Positions 9,915-19,439 of a stretch of 64,000 nucleotides of DNA are shown here, piece by piece (position 1 is the first letter of the stretch; each line of letters starts with the position of its first letter). The stretch is taken from contig NZ_JPZL01000003.1 in assembly GCF_000759345.1 (NCBI RefSeq), forward strand, positions 186,001 to 250,000. The letters run 5' to 3'. The notes beneath the pieces are model-generated. The model saw only the letters and a program-made list of their open reading frames with translations. It ran no database searches and had not been told where the DNA came from. A program made the position numbers and the translations under genes. Origin of the DNA: Litchfieldella xinjiangensis (GTDB lineage: Bacteria; Pseudomonadota; Gammaproteobacteria; Pseudomonadales; Halomonadaceae).

Positions 9915-11240
9915 TCAGGCCACGGATGTCTCGCTGATTCCCGGCTCGCCAACCGCGGCTTCGCCATAGACTGGATAGCGCGCGCACAGTGAGACCACCT
10001 TGTCGCGAACCTCGGCTTCTATCGTCCCGGTATCGCCCTCATCGGCAAGCACATCGAGAATGTCGCAGATCCAACCTGCCAGTTGTTCGCAATCGGACTC
10101 GACGAAGCCGCGCGTGCTGACCGCAGGGGTCCCGATGCGCAAGCCCGAGGTCACGAAGGGGCTCTGCGGATCGTTGGGTACAGCGTTCTTGTTGACGGTA
10201 ATGTGGGCCCGGCCTAGCGCGGCATCCGCGTCCTTGCCGGTGACGCCTTGCTTGATCAACGACACCAGGAAAAGATGATCGTCGGTGCCGCCGGAGACGA
10301 CGTCGTAGCCGCGCTCCATGAACACGTGCGCCATGGAACGCGCATTGGCGATGACCTGTCGCTGGTAATTGACGAAGTCCTGACTCATGGCTTCCTTGAA
10401 GGCGACGGCCTTGGCCGCAATGACGTGCATGAGCGGACCGCCCTGCTGCCCGGGGAACACCGCTCCATTGAGCTTCTTGACCAGCGCTTCATCCGCATTC
10501 GCCGACAGGATCAGCCCCCCACGCGGGCCACGCAGTGTCTTATGGGTCGTCGTGGTCACCACATGGGCATGCGGTAACGGGCTGGGGTAAAGTCCCGCAG
10601 CGACAAGCCCGGCAATGTGGGCCATGTCGACCATCAAGTACGCGCCTACTTCGTCGGCAATGACCCGGAAACGCCGCCAATCGACCACCCGGGAATACGC
10701 AGAAAAGCCAGCGATGATCATTTTTGGCTGGTGCTCGCGCGCAAGGCGCTCGACCTCGTCGTAGTCGATTTCCCCTGTGTCGGCGTTCAAGCCGTACTGC
10801 ACGGCGTTGTAGTGCTTGCCGGAAAAGTTCGGTGCGGCGCCATGGGTCAGGTGTCCGCCATGCGCCAGGCTCATGCCCAGCACGGTATCCCCCGGCTTGA
10901 TAAGCGCCATAAAGACCGCCGCGTTGGCCTGGGCACCCGAGTGTGGCTGGACGTTAGCGAAATCAGCACCAAACAAGTCGCAAGCGCGCTCGATGGCCAG
11001 CGTCTCGACCTTGTCGACGTACTCGCAGCCACCATAGTAGCGGCGCCCGGGATAGCCTTCGGCGTACTTGTTGGTCAGTTGGGTGCCCTGCGCCTCCATG
11101 ACGAGCCGGCTAGCGTAGTTTTCGGAGGCGATCAGTTCGATATGCGCTTCCTGGCGTGCCGCTTCTTCATCGATCGCCATGGCTAACGCGCTATCGGAAT
11201 TGGCCAAGCGGGCCTGGGGTGAAAAACCGTTGTGAAGCAT
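9915..11240 (-). CDS. glyA: Serine hydroxymethyltransferase
   Basis: PLP enzyme (441 residues) that joins glycine and 5,10-methylene-tetrahydrofolate to make serine. The PLP lysine is K234 within [14 protein letters not shown], and the substrate and folate blocks [15 protein letters not shown] and [12 protein letters not shown] are intact. An excellent GAGGAGG site lies just before the ATG at 11240. Being the first gene of the sox operon, this copy is probably dedicated to consuming glycine and methylene-THF, the two products of sarcosine oxidase; a second housekeeping glyA elsewhere is expected but not visible here. It is divergent from fdhA across a 381-base regulatory gap. Confidence 0.95.
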   Translation of the reverse strand: MLHNGFSPQARLANSDSALAMAIDEEAARQEAHIELIASENYASRLVMEAQGTQLTNKYAEGYPGRRYYGGCEYVDKVETLAIERACDLFGADFANVQPHSGAQANAAVFMALIKPGDTVLGMSLAHGGHLTHGAAPNFSGKHYNAVQYGLNADTGEIDYDEVERLAREHQPKMIIAGFSAYSRVVDWRRFRVIADEVGAYLMVDMAHIAGLVAAGLYPSPLPHAHVVTTTTHKTLRGPRGGLILSANADEALVKKLNGAVFPGQQGGPLMHVIAAKAVAFKEAMSQDFVNYQRQVIANARSMAHVFMERGYDVVSGGTDDHLFLVSLIKQGVTGKDADAALGRAHITVNKNAVPNDPQSPFVTSGLRIGTPAVSTRGFVESDCEQLAGWICDILDVLADEGDTGTIEAEVRDKVVSLCARYPVYGEAAVGEPGISETSVA

Positions 11241-11621
11241 GTCGCCTCCTCATTCATTTATTGTCCGGTATTGGCCATGCGAAGCGTCGAAGAACCAAGC
11301 CACCCTTGTTCCACGAGCGCTATCCTGCCGCGATGGTATCGCTGCCCCCCGCCCTCAAGATGCTTAACGACGTCACCGCTCGGTGTATTTGCGACATGCG
11401 GATCGATACGGTCATTGAATGTCAGTCCGCGAGATCGTGACGTCGCCAATCTGTTGCCCGGCGTCGTTCATGGATAACTCTCTCGCTTGAGCCTGAGCCA
11501 CGCTTGAGGCCCAGGCTTATGCACGCCTGGCCATTACCAACCAAGGCGTCACAAGACCAACAAGAATCGCCTCGGCCTCCCTTTCAAGCGAGGTCACGGC
11601 AAACGCACAAGAGGAAGCAGC
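11241..11621. other. Divergent regulatory gap between glyA and fdhA
   Basis: A 381-base gap with no supported gene. It holds the ribosome sites for both flanking genes (GAGGAGG for glyA, GAGGAAG for fdhA), the triple 21-base-phased half-sites at 11420-11467, and one isolated GCGACA (11391-11396), the reverse complement of the best half-site, nearer glyA. No riboswitch fold was recognised. Confidence 0.7.
11420..11467 (+). promoter_or_regulatory. Candidate GbdR-type operator: three half-sites at 21-base spacing upstream of fdhA
   Basis: TGTCAG (11420), CGTCGC (11441) and CGTCGT (11462) are direct repeats with exact 21-base spacing, that is two helical turns, ending 154 bases before the fdhA start. 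The same hexamer and spacing recur before other genes of the island. Family knowledge: AraC-type dimers bind direct repeats spaced about two turns. Assignment to GbdR is inference. Confidence 0.5.
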
Positions 11622-12809
11622 ATGTCAGATAATCGCGGTGTCGTTTATATCGGTCCGGGCGAAGTCGAGGTACAGGACATTGCCTACCCCAGGATGGAAA
11701 CGCCCAACGGCCGAGCCATCGAACATGGGGTCATCCTGAAGGTCGTTTCTACCAATATCTGTGGGTCCGACCAGCACATGGTCCGCGGAAGGACCACCGC
11801 CCCCTCGGGTATGGTGCTGGGTCACGAGATCACCGGCGAGGTGATTGAAAAAGGCAAGGATGTCGAGTTTCTCAATATCGGCGATCTTGTCTCGGTCCCC
11901 TTCAATGTCGCGTGCGGGCGCTGCCGTACCTGCAAGGAAGGGCATACCGGGGTCTGTCTACATGTGAACGACGACCGGGCCGGTGGGGCTTATGGCTATG
12001 TCGACATGGGCGGCTGGGTCGGTGGCCAGGCTCGCTATGTCATGGTGCCGTATGCAGACTTCAATCTGCTCAAGTTCCCTGACCGCGACCAGGCCATGGC
12101 CAGAATTCGCGACCTGACCATGCTTAGCGACATCCTGCCGACCGGTTTCCATGGCGCGCTGAATGCCAAGGTCGGCGCAGGCTCGACTGTGTATGTAGCA
12201 GGCGCCGGCCCAGTAGGCCTGGCAGCAGCGGCCTCGGCACGTCTGCTGGGTGCCGCCGTGGTGATGATCGGCGATTTCAACCAGCAACGCCTGGAACATG
12301 CTCGCAACATGGGATTCGAGCCGGTGGATCTCAGCAAGCACGATCGGCTGGGAGAAATGATCGCCGCGATCGTCGGCGAGCCCCAGGTCGATAGCGCCAT
12401 CGATGCAGTCGGCTTCGAGGCGGTGGGTCATGGCGGCAAGGAACAACCCGCCGTGGTGCTCAACCAGATGATGGAGGTCACCCGCGAGGCCGGCTCCATC
12501 GGTATTCCCGGGCTGTACGTTACCGAGGACCCCGGTGCGACGGAGAAGGCAGCAAAGACGGGTAGCCTCAGCCTGCGTTTCGGCCTGGGTTGGGCCAAGG
12601 GCCATTCTTTCCATACCGGCCAGACACCGGTGGTGCAATATAACCGCCAGCTGATGCAGGCCATCTTGCATGGCAGGCTCAATATTGCAGAGATCGTCAA
12701 TGCCCAGGTAATTTCGCTGGAAGATGCGCCGCAGGGATACCAGCAATTCGATTCGGGGGCGGCCAGCAAGTTCGTGCTTGATCCGCATGGCCTGTTGGGC
12801 GCAGCGTAA
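11622..12809 (+). CDS. fdhA: Glutathione-independent formaldehyde dehydrogenase
   Basis: Zinc- and NAD-dependent enzyme (395 residues) of the medium-chain dehydrogenase family that oxidises formaldehyde to formate without glutathione, as in Pseudomonas putida. Catalytic zinc ligands C47 (NICGSDQH), H68 and E69 (GHEITGE) are present. The structural zinc loop CGRCRTCKEGHTGVC supplies four cysteines, and the NAD fold motif GAGPVGLAAAASARLLG lies near residue 195. The protein shows the family's long GGWVGGQARYVMVP insertion. Formaldehyde is released by GbcAB and DgcAB encoded beside it, so the role here is detoxification and energy recovery. It is transcribed away from glyA and ends at a strong hairpin. 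Confidence 0.93.
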   Translation: MSDNRGVVYIGPGEVEVQDIAYPRMETPNGRAIEHGVILKVVSTNICGSDQHMVRGRTTAPSGMVLGHEITGEVIEKGKDVEFLNIGDLVSVPFNVACGRCRTCKEGHTGVCLHVNDDRAGGAYGYVDMGGWVGGQARYVMVPYADFNLLKFPDRDQAMARIRDLTMLSDILPTGFHGALNAKVGAGSTVYVAGAGPVGLAAAASARLLGAAVVMIGDFNQQRLEHARNMGFEPVDLSKHDRLGEMIAAIVGEPQVDSAIDAVGFEAVGHGGKEQPAVVLNQMMEVTREAGSIGIPGLYVTEDPGATEKAAKTGSLSLRFGLGWAKGHSFHTGQTPVVQYNRQLMQAILHGRLNIAEIVNAQVISLEDAPQGYQQFDSGAASKFVLDPHGLLGAA

Positions 12810-12844
12810 TTCGATCCTGGTAGATGCTACTCCGGTAGACATCG

Positions 12845-12882
12845 AATTCAGCCCGCATGGTCATCGCCATGCGGGCTGAATT
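12845..12882. terminator. Perfect 16-bp hairpin after fdhA
   Basis: AATTCAGCCCGCATGG (12845-12860) is exactly complementary to 12867-12882 around a 6-base loop. It lies between the convergent fdhA and gbcB ends and can serve both directions, although the T-tract is short. Confidence 0.7.
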
Positions 12883-12959
12883 GCGTACTTCCTGGTTAAA
12901 TAGCTATCCAGATCCAAGGCACAGAGCGTAGCAAACGCTCCATGCCCAGCCCTTTCCAA

Positions 12960-14066
12960 TTAGAAATCGACGACCAGATTGCCCTTTGGACGACTACAGC
13001 AGGACAGGATATAACCCTCTTCAATATCCTCTTCGGTTATCCCGCCATTGTGGTCCATTTCAACCTCGCCAGACTTGAGCCCGACGCGACAGGTGCCGCA
13101 TATCCCCATACCACATGCCTTGGGAATGTGCAGGCCAAGCTTCGATGCAGCCGCATGCACCGTTTCGCCAGGTTGGATACGGACGCTTTTCCCCGAACCT
13201 GAAAATTCGACACTCAGTAGGTCCTCATAATCCACGTCCTCCGCTTCCGCCTCGGCCTGCTCGGCCAGCTCCCGCACATCCTCTCGCACTTCCTGGGGCG
13301 TTGCCCCAAACGATTCTTCGTGGTAATGGCTCATGTCGAAGCCGTTGCTACGAAGAATATTCTTGATGGCATTCATGTACGGCGTAGGCCCGCAGCAGAA
13401 AATTTCCCTATCGAGGAAATCAGGCGCCATCAACTCCAGCATGGGTTGTGTCAGGTAGCCACGGTAACCCGCCCAAGCCTCACCAATGTCGTCCTTATGT
13501 TCGCAAACGATATGCAGCTTGAACTCAGGTATCCGGGAGAACATATGCACGAGTTCACGATGATAAATCACATCGCGGGGCGCTCTTGCACTATGAATGA
13601 ATTCGACATCGACATTGGCATTGGTATCGAATAGCCAACGAGTCATCGACATCAAAGGTGTGATTCCTACCCCGCCGGAAAGAAAAAGAACTTTATCGGC
13701 GGGAAAGTCGATCGAGTTGAAGTTGCCGACCGGGCCGTGAACTATAAGCTCATCACCTACCTTCAGGTTCTCATGTAGCCAATTGGATACGTGGCCGCCC
13801 GGGATCCGCTTGACGGTAATCGAGAAACTATAAGGTATGGAAGGTGAACTGGAGATTGTATATGAGCGCATGATCGGTTGATCATCGATCTCCAGCTCCA
13901 GGGTAACGAACTGACCCGGTTTGAAGAAGAACAGCACTGGCTGCTCAGCCATGAAACAGAACGTGCGTACATCCCAGGTTTCCTGAATCACCTTTACGCA
14001 GCGAACCGAGTGGCGACCGTTGGTCCAGGTCTGGGTCGTGACCGGATTGAAAAAGTTCATTGTCAT
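12960..14066 (-). CDS. gbcB: Glycine betaine monooxygenase reductase subunit
   Basis: Ferredoxin-NAD(P)H reductase (368 residues) that feeds electrons to GbcA. An FAD domain with R67SYTISS, a nucleotide domain (SGGVGITPLMSMTRW near residue 130, and FCCGPTPYM), and a C-terminal plant-type 2Fe-2S domain with C318, C323, C326 and C356 appear in order. An acidic linker (EQAEAEAEDVDYED) joins the reductase and ferredoxin parts. Known role: the two-component Rieske system oxidises one methyl group of glycine betaine, giving dimethylglycine and formaldehyde. It is divergent from gbcA across a 361-base gap, in contrast to the same-strand order in some relatives. Confidence 0.93.
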   Translation of the reverse strand: MTMNFFNPVTTQTWTNGRHSVRCVKVIQETWDVRTFCFMAEQPVLFFFKPGQFVTLELEIDDQPIMRSYTISSSPSIPYSFSITVKRIPGGHVSNWLHENLKVGDELIVHGPVGNFNSIDFPADKVLFLSGGVGITPLMSMTRWLFDTNANVDVEFIHSARAPRDVIYHRELVHMFSRIPEFKLHIVCEHKDDIGEAWAGYRGYLTQPMLELMAPDFLDREIFCCGPTPYMNAIKNILRSNGFDMSHYHEESFGATPQEVREDVRELAEQAEAEAEDVDYEDLLSVEFSGSGKSVRIQPGETVHAAASKLGLHIPKACGMGICGTCRVGLKSGEVEMDHNGGITEEDIEEGYILSCCSRPKGNLVVDF

Positions 14067-14427
14067 CGTTGTCTCTACCTGGCAGTACCGTGGCTATGCC
14101 TTCACCGTACCGTTGCGCCCAAACGGTCCAGCGCCCTTTCCTTCTCAGCATTCTGGGTATGCCCAAAATGGCTGGCTTGTCTGGCAGCGACACGCACATG
14201 CCTCCCTCCCCCAATCCCTGGCTCCGTTCGTCCCTTCAAGTCGCCGCTACACCATCTGAGGTCGCGAATAGACAATCGACATCCATGGGCATCTACCACA
14301 ATCGGCCCAACAATAACGGACGACAGATCATTTCATGCGTCAATGCCAGGCCTCTCACGACAAGAACATCAACACTTGACCGTTTCGCCGCTCTCGCGGG
14401 GAGGCGGCCTAGAAAAGGATATTTGGT
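14067..14427. other. Divergent regulatory gap between gbcB and gbcA
   Basis: A 361-base gap without a supported gene. It contains a pair of 21-base-spaced hexamers at 14239-14265, an AAGGAT ribosome site just before gbcA, and scattered GCGACA/ACGACA words with no regular spacing. Short open frames here lack ribosome sites. Confidence 0.65.
14239..14265 (+). promoter_or_regulatory. Candidate GbdR-type operator between gbcB and gbcA
   Basis: AGTCGC (14239-14244) and GGTCGC (14260-14265) are direct repeats spaced 21 bases, roughly midway in the gbcB-gbcA gap. They share the GTCGC core with the repeats near fdhA, the symporter gene and the regulator pair. In known systems the gbc genes need GbdR; the site itself is inferred. 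Confidence 0.45.
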
Positions 14428-15714
14428 ATGGACCTGCTAGCGACTCACGAATTGGGCGATCCCTTGGCCAAGGCACGCGAGGCGACTGCTCACATGCTGC
14501 AGACAAGGACACGCACTTTTTCACTTCCCCAGCCGTTCTATAATGATGCCAGACTGTTCGCACTCGACATGCAGGAGATTTTCGAGAAGGAGTGGCTGTT
14601 TGCTGGCATGACGAGTGAAATCCCCACCAAGGGCAACTTCATGACCCTCGATGTCGGGGAGAATCCGATCATCCTCGTGCGTGGCAACGATGGACAGGTT
14701 CATGCCTTCCACAATGTCTGCCGTCACCGCGGTTCCCGTCTTTGCGTCAAGGACAAGGGAAAGGTGGCCAAGCTGGTCTGCCCTTACCATCAGTGGACCT
14801 ATGAACTCGATGGCCGGCTGTTGTTCGCCGGCAGCGACATGGGGAGTGACTTCGATCTTGCCAGCTATGGCCTGAAGCCAATCAATGTGCGAACGGCTGG
14901 GGGCTTCATCTTTATCAGCCTGAGCGAGACCCCGCCGGCCATCGACGACTTCCTGGTGACGCTGGAGCATTACCTCGAGCCGTACCAGATGGATAACGTC
15001 AAGGTGGCCGTGGAGTCGAGCATCGTCGAGCAGGCCAACTGGAAGCTGGTGATCGAGAACAACCGTGAGTGCTACCACTGCAATGGCGCCCACCCGGAAC
15101 TGCTCAACTCGCTGCAGGAATTCGACGATACCGAAGATCCGCGGGCCACGCCTGAGTACAAGTCGCTGGTCGCTCGTAAACAGGGGGACTGGGATAACGA
15201 GCAAGTGCCCTGGCAGCTCAAGCGCTTCGGCAAGCGCAACCGCTTGACCCGAACTCCGCTTCTGGACGGCATCGTCTCGATGACCATGGACGGCCAGCCG
15301 GGCTCCAAGAAACTAATGGGACGCCTGACGAGTCCGGATATGGGCTCGCTGCGCATCCTGCATTTGCCCAATTCCTGGAATCACTTCATGGGCGACCATG
15401 CCGTCGTGTTCCGTGTGCTGCCGCTAGGCCCGCAACAGACAATGGTCACTACCAAGTGGCTGGTACACAAGGATGCCGTCGAAGGTGTCGATTACGATCC
15501 TGAACAGCTGCGCAGGGTCTGGGACGCCACCAACGATCAGGACCGCCGCCTCGCCGAGGAGAACCAGCGTGGCATCAACTCGAAGGCCTACCAGCCCGGC
15601 CCCTACTCAGAGACCTACGAGTTTGGCGTCATCGACTTTATCGACTGGTATTCAGAACGCATGCTGAACAACCTGGGCTATGACGCGCCGGCTCTACAAC
15701 TGGCTCAAGGCTGA
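14428..15714 (+). CDS. gbcA: Glycine betaine monooxygenase, Rieske oxygenase subunit
   Basis: Terminal oxygenase (428 residues) of the betaine demethylase. The Rieske 2Fe-2S ligands are C98, H100, C118 and H121 in VCRHRGSRLC and VCPYHQW. The mononuclear iron site is carried by H217 and H222 in ECYHCNGAHPEL, with an expected aspartate further on. An AAGGAT ribosome site seven bases before the ATG at 14428 fixes the start. With GbcB it removes a methyl group from glycine betaine to give dimethylglycine and formaldehyde. It ends at a strong T-tailed terminator, so it is a single-gene transcript divergent from gbcB. Confidence 0.94.
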   Translation: MDLLATHELGDPLAKAREATAHMLQTRTRTFSLPQPFYNDARLFALDMQEIFEKEWLFAGMTSEIPTKGNFMTLDVGENPIILVRGNDGQVHAFHNVCRHRGSRLCVKDKGKVAKLVCPYHQWTYELDGRLLFAGSDMGSDFDLASYGLKPINVRTAGGFIFISLSETPPAIDDFLVTLEHYLEPYQMDNVKVAVESSIVEQANWKLVIENNRECYHCNGAHPELLNSLQEFDDTEDPRATPEYKSLVARKQGDWDNEQVPWQLKRFGKRNRLTRTPLLDGIVSMTMDGQPGSKKLMGRLTSPDMGSLRILHLPNSWNHFMGDHAVVFRVLPLGPQQTMVTTKWLVHKDAVEGVDYDPEQLRRVWDATNDQDRRLAEENQRGINSKAYQPGPYSETYEFGVIDFIDWYSERMLNNLGYDAPALQLAQG

Positions 15715-15735
15715 GGACGCCACAACACTCCCTCG

Positions 15736-15764
15736 ACTGGCCCGCCTAAGCGGGCCAGTCTTTT
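15736..15764 (+). terminator. Rho-independent terminator after gbcA
   Basis: ACTGGCCCGC (15736-15745), loop CTAA, then GCGGGCCAGT (15750-15759), followed directly by CTTTTT. A perfect 10-bp stem with a T-tract. Confidence 0.92.
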
Positions 15765-15943
15765 TAATGGGTAACCTGGCACTGACCACACTCAGTGATC
15801 GACAAGGATTGCCTGCAGTGCGGCAGTAGCTATGCCGAGGTCGGTTTCAAACAATTGCCGTTTGCCCTGTCATCCAAGAATGATCCCGCGTACTTGCCGC
15901 ATGGGCAATCAGGCGCTTGCACAATAACAAAAGAGGATGATTT

Positions 15944-17536
15944 ATGGACCATGAGGATCCTGTCCTGGCCCCCGGCCAGGACAATAAGCAAGTCATGGGG
16001 TTGGATTTTCATAACCCTGTCTTTCCACTCTCCGCGTTCGCTATCCTGGCATTTATTGTCTATGCACTGGTCTATCCAGATGCCGCCAACGTTCATCTAG
16101 GCTTGGCCAAAAACTGGTCAATCGAACATTTCGATTGGTTGTTCATGATTGCCGGCAATATCTTCGTGGTGTTCTGCATCGCTTTGATCTGCCTACCGGT
16201 AGGAAAGATTCGTCTGGGCGGCAATGACGCCAAGCCGGAATTTTCACGCATTTCCTGGTTTGCCATGCTGTTCGCAGCGGGCATGGGCATCGGACTGATG
16301 TTCTGGAGTGTTGCCGAACCGGTCGCTTATTACACCGACTGGTACGGCACTCCCTTGAACGTCTCCGCCGGTACGCCAGAGGGGGCCAGCGCGGCCATGG
16401 GTGCCACAATGTTCCACTGGGGATTGCACCCGTGGGCCATATACGCGGTCGTAGGGCTGTCGCTGGCGTTTTTTGCATATAACAAAGGGCTGCCACTGAC
16501 ACTGCGCTCGGCTTTCTACCCCTTGTTAGGCGAGCGCACGCGCGGCTGGGCAGGCCATATCGTCGATATCCTTGCCGTACTGTCGACCATCTTCGGCTTG
16601 GCCACCTCGCTGGGCTTCGGCGCCACCCAGGCGGCCGGTGGCTTGGCCTATCTATTCGATGTGCCCAATACTATCGGTACGCAACTGGCCATCATCATCG
16701 TCGTGACGGTAATTGCCCTGATCTCGGTGTGGCGTGGTATCGATGGGGGGGTCAAGCTGTTCTCGAACATCAACATGATTATCGCAGCAGCCCTGCTCAT
16801 GTTCGTGATCGCCGCGGGCCCCACCTTGATGATTATCACAGGGCTCGGCACCACAACCCTGGACTATCTGGGGCATATCCTACCGTTGTCTAACTGGATC
16901 GGGCGCGAAGATGGCACCTGGTACCACGGCTGGACGATCTTCTATTGGGCGTGGTGGATCTCCTGGTCCCCGTTCGTCGGCATGTTCATCGCCCGAGTGT
17001 CGCGTGGTCGTACGGTGCGCGAGTTCCTGGTCGCCGTGCTGCTGGTACCGACGCTGGTGACCCTGGTATGGATGAATGCCTTTGGCGGTACTGCACTGTA
17101 TCAGGCGGCCAACGGCATCGGTGAGCTGTCCAATGGCATCGGAGACGTCTCGCTGGCGATGTTCCATATGCTCGAACAGCTGCCGTTGACCAGCCTGACA
17201 TCGACGCTGGCGATCATTCTGGTCCTGGTTTTCTTCATTACCTCGTCGGATTCCGGCTCGCTGGTGATCGATAACATCACCGCCGGTGGGAAAACGGATG
17301 CGCCCAAGAGCCAGCGCGTGTTCTGGGCCACACTGGAAGGCGCCATCGCAGGCGTCCTGCTGTATGGTGGCGGCAGCACGGCGCTGGGGGCACTCCAGGC
17401 CGGTGCCGTAGCGACAGGATTGCCCTTCACGCTGGTACTCCTGGCGATGTGCTTCAGCCTCTACGTAGGCCTGCACAAGGAAAGGCGCCAGCTTGCGATC
17501 ACCCCGAAAGCGCCTTCGCTGACAGAACCCCAGTAA
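15944..17536 (+). CDS. BCCT-family betaine/choline-type transporter
   Basis: Twelve-segment carrier (530 residues) of the betaine-choline-carnitine family. The betaine-type glycine stretch GMGIG lies at residues 113-117 followed by LMFW, as in BetP, which suggests sodium-coupled uptake of betaine. The tryptophan-rich substrate and coupling block FYWAWWISWSPFVGMF is intact, followed by the RVSRGRTVREF helix. Both termini are short: there is no long charged C-terminal extension like the one that senses osmotic stress in BetP. That fits nutrient uptake for the adjacent catabolic genes rather than osmoprotection (inference). An AGAGGA site precedes the ATG. It lies between gbcA and a sodium/solute symporter gene. 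Confidence 0.92.
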   Translation: MDHEDPVLAPGQDNKQVMGLDFHNPVFPLSAFAILAFIVYALVYPDAANVHLGLAKNWSIEHFDWLFMIAGNIFVVFCIALICLPVGKIRLGGNDAKPEFSRISWFAMLFAAGMGIGLMFWSVAEPVAYYTDWYGTPLNVSAGTPEGASAAMGATMFHWGLHPWAIYAVVGLSLAFFAYNKGLPLTLRSAFYPLLGERTRGWAGHIVDILAVLSTIFGLATSLGFGATQAAGGLAYLFDVPNTIGTQLAIIIVVTVIALISVWRGIDGGVKLFSNINMIIAAALLMFVIAAGPTLMIITGLGTTTLDYLGHILPLSNWIGREDGTWYHGWTIFYWAWWISWSPFVGMFIARVSRGRTVREFLVAVLLVPTLVTLVWMNAFGGTALYQAANGIGELSNGIGDVSLAMFHMLEQLPLTSLTSTLAIILVLVFFITSSDSGSLVIDNITAGGKTDAPKSQRVFWATLEGAIAGVLLYGGGSTALGALQAGAVATGLPFTLVLLAMCFSLYVGLHKERRQLAITPKAPSLTEPQ

Positions 17537-17545
17537 TACCGAAAC

Positions 17546-17582
17546 GCAAAAGGATCGCCCCATGTCGTGGCGATCCTTTTGC
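17546..17582. terminator. Bidirectional-looking terminator after the BCCT gene
   Basis: GCAAAAGGATCGCC (17546-17559) pairs perfectly with GGCGATCCTTTTGC (17569-17582) around a 9-base loop, with a T-run at the 3' arm. Confidence 0.85.
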
Positions 17583-17596
17583 TTAGCACCATTGCG

Positions 17597-17644
17597 TGTC
17601 GCAATTGCCTTGCCTCGTGCCGCTAGTAGCGATGAAACCGTCGG
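17597..17644 (+). promoter_or_regulatory. Candidate GbdR-type operator: three half-sites upstream of the SSS symporter
   Basis: TGTCGC (17597-17602), TGCCGC (17618-17623) and CGTCGG (17639-17644) are direct repeats at exact 21-base spacing, ending 52 bases before the symporter start. This is the clearest three-fold example in the window and ties the symporter to the same regulon as fdhA and gbcA. Regulator identity is inferred. Confidence 0.5.
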
Positions 17645-17696
17645 CGACACCCGGCATCATTCGGGCTACAACGTTAAAGACTCCACGGCTGCCTCC

Positions 17697-19439
17697 ATGA
17701 TCTACACAATTGCAATCCTGCTGAGTTTGGTCGGTTACTTCCTCATTGGTCATCTGGCTGGACGCCGGGTCAAGCATCTTGACGACTATCTGGTCGCTGG
17801 CCGCAATGCGCCTACCTTTTTCATTCTCGGCACCCTGGTCGCAAGCTACTTGAGTACCAGTGCCTTCCTCGGTGAAACCGGATTCGCCTATCAGGGCTAT
17901 CCCCTGGTGATGTTGATTTTCGCCGCTCTGAGCACCTCGGGGTGTCTATTGGGTGCGCTGGTCTTTGGTCGTTACCTGCGGCGCAGCAGTGCGAGAACGG
18001 TTCCCGAATTCTTTGGTAAGCGCTTTGCTTCCCGGCGTGTCCAGAACATCGCGGGCCTGACCACGATCCTTGGCCTCGGCGCCTATCTGTTAGGCGTCAT
18101 GCAGGGGGCCGGCATCATGTTCGCTGAACTCACGGGCCTGCCTTACTGGGTCGGCCTGGTGCTGGTCTGGCTGACCTACACGGGGTTCATCCTCTACTCT
18201 GGCTCTCCTGGCGTCATGCTGACTGATACGGTCATGTTCGTGATCTTCTCGCTGGCGGCCTTGGGTGGCTCGCTGTATATCCTGCAGGACCTGGGCGGTT
18301 GGCACGGGGTCATCGAAGGGCTACTGAGCCAGTCGGAAAAACCCGACATAGCGCTTTGGCATGGCGTCATCGAGGGCCAGGGAGCGAGTTTCTCCACCCC
18401 CGGGGAAGCGCTGACCTGGAGCCTGACACTAGGGCTGGTATGGGCCGCCGTGCTGGCAGCCAGCCCGTGGCAGTCCAGTCGTTACCTGATGGCACGCAAC
18501 GAGCATGTGGTCATGCGTTCAGCCATGCTCACTGCAGTGGCCCTAGCCATCTTCTACGCATTGATGATGATGTCCGGCGCCGCCATCAATCTCTACAACG
18601 ATCAACTCGACCCCGAGCGCGCCATGGTGTGGGTGGCACTCAATATATTGCCGACATGGCTTGGGATCGTCATTCTCACGGGCGTTTTCGCCGCCGGGCT
18701 CTCGTCCTGTTCCACCTTTCTGTCGATCATCGGCTTCAGCCTCTCGAACGACATCCTCCCGCCTTCACTGAACGAGGCATCGGCCATGCGGACCAGCCGT
18801 ATCGCTGTCCTGGTCGCGGGTCTGGTGACCTTGCTGCTGGCCCTCTTTCAGCCGCCAGCGGTGATGACCGTCGTGTGGTTCGCGGCGACACTATTCGCCT
18901 CGTCCTGGGGGCCCGTGGCGCTGATGAGCATATGGAGCCGACGAATTACCGCCGCTGGGGCAGGCTGGGGCCTGACCATCGGTTTCGTCAGCAATCTCGC
19001 CCTGTCATTGATGCTCCAAGCGGGATGGGTCACTTTGCCGGTCTATCTGCACCCCGTGATTCTCAGCACGCTCGCGGCACTGGTGGCCATCTTGCTGGCA
19101 TCGCATTTGACCCAGGTCAGCCAGGCCGAGCGGGACTACCGGGCCTTCCTGCACCAGCGAGACACGAGCCTGGAGGCCAAGTGGGTTTCCGGCACCCGTT
19201 GGGTGGCAGCGTGCACCATGCTGACCGGGATCGCCGTGGGGGCATTCCTTTGGCGCCAGTATGCAACGACGCTGGCCCAACTTGCCGGACGCTACGCGAT
19301 ACCCGAGGGGACCGTCCTGGGTGGCTACATGCTGGCCATCGGGTGTGGTGGCATGCTGCTCATCGCCGGAGCCGTGGGGTATTGGGTAGTTCGTCCGCGC
19401 AAGCTCGCCTTGCAGGAAGTACGCCTGGCTAGACCCTGA
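17697..19439 (+). CDS. Sodium/solute symporter (SSS) family transporter
   Basis: Membrane carrier of 580 residues with about 13-14 hydrophobic segments. SSS signatures include the N-terminal DDYLVAGRN loop after the first segment, FLGETGFAYQGYP, RTVPEFFGKRFASRRVQ and TGVFAAGLSSCSTFLS, the last resembling the sodium-site helix. The ATG at 17697 starts directly at the first membrane helix; an upstream in-frame ATG at 17562 lies inside the BCCT terminator and would add a hydrophilic leader, so it was rejected. The substrate is unknown. Position between betaine genes and the three 21-base-phased repeats upstream point to a compound of this pathway (betaine, dimethylglycine, sarcosine, choline or carnitine), but this is inference. 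Confidence 0.85.
   Translation: MIYTIAILLSLVGYFLIGHLAGRRVKHLDDYLVAGRNAPTFFILGTLVASYLSTSAFLGETGFAYQGYPLVMLIFAALSTSGCLLGALVFGRYLRRSSARTVPEFFGKRFASRRVQNIAGLTTILGLGAYLLGVMQGAGIMFAELTGLPYWVGLVLVWLTYTGFILYSGSPGVMLTDTVMFVIFSLAALGGSLYILQDLGGWHGVIEGLLSQSEKPDIALWHGVIEGQGASFSTPGEALTWSLTLGLVWAAVLAASPWQSSRYLMARNEHVVMRSAMLTAVALAIFYALMMMSGAAINLYNDQLDPERAMVWVALNILPTWLGIVILTGVFAAGLSSCSTFLSIIGFSLSNDILPPSLNEASAMRTSRIAVLVAGLVTLLLALFQPPAVMTVVWFAATLFASSWGPVALMSIWSRRITAAGAGWGLTIGFVSNLALSLMLQAGWVTLPVYLHPVILSTLAALVAILLASHLTQVSQAERDYRAFLHQRDTSLEAKWVSGTRWVAACTMLTGIAVGAFLWRQYATTLAQLAGRYAIPEGTVLGGYMLAIGCGGMLLIAGAVGYWVVRPRKLALQEVRLARP

Noticed and set aside
11241-11621. Glycine or folate riboswitch before glyA
   Set aside because: No conserved core or aptamer-like helices could be recognised on the minus strand.
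11958-12842. 294-residue open frame on the minus strand
   Set aside because: Antisense of fdhA; rich in His/Arg/Gln as expected of a shadow frame.
15715-15943. Operator pair upstream of the BCCT gene
   Set aside because: TGCCG words occur at 15833, 15856 and 15895 but with 23- and 39-base spacing; no convincing phased pair.
17562-17696. Longer N-terminus for the SSS symporter
   Set aside because: It would start inside the BCCT terminator, cross the operator repeats and add a hydrophilic leader with no family support.
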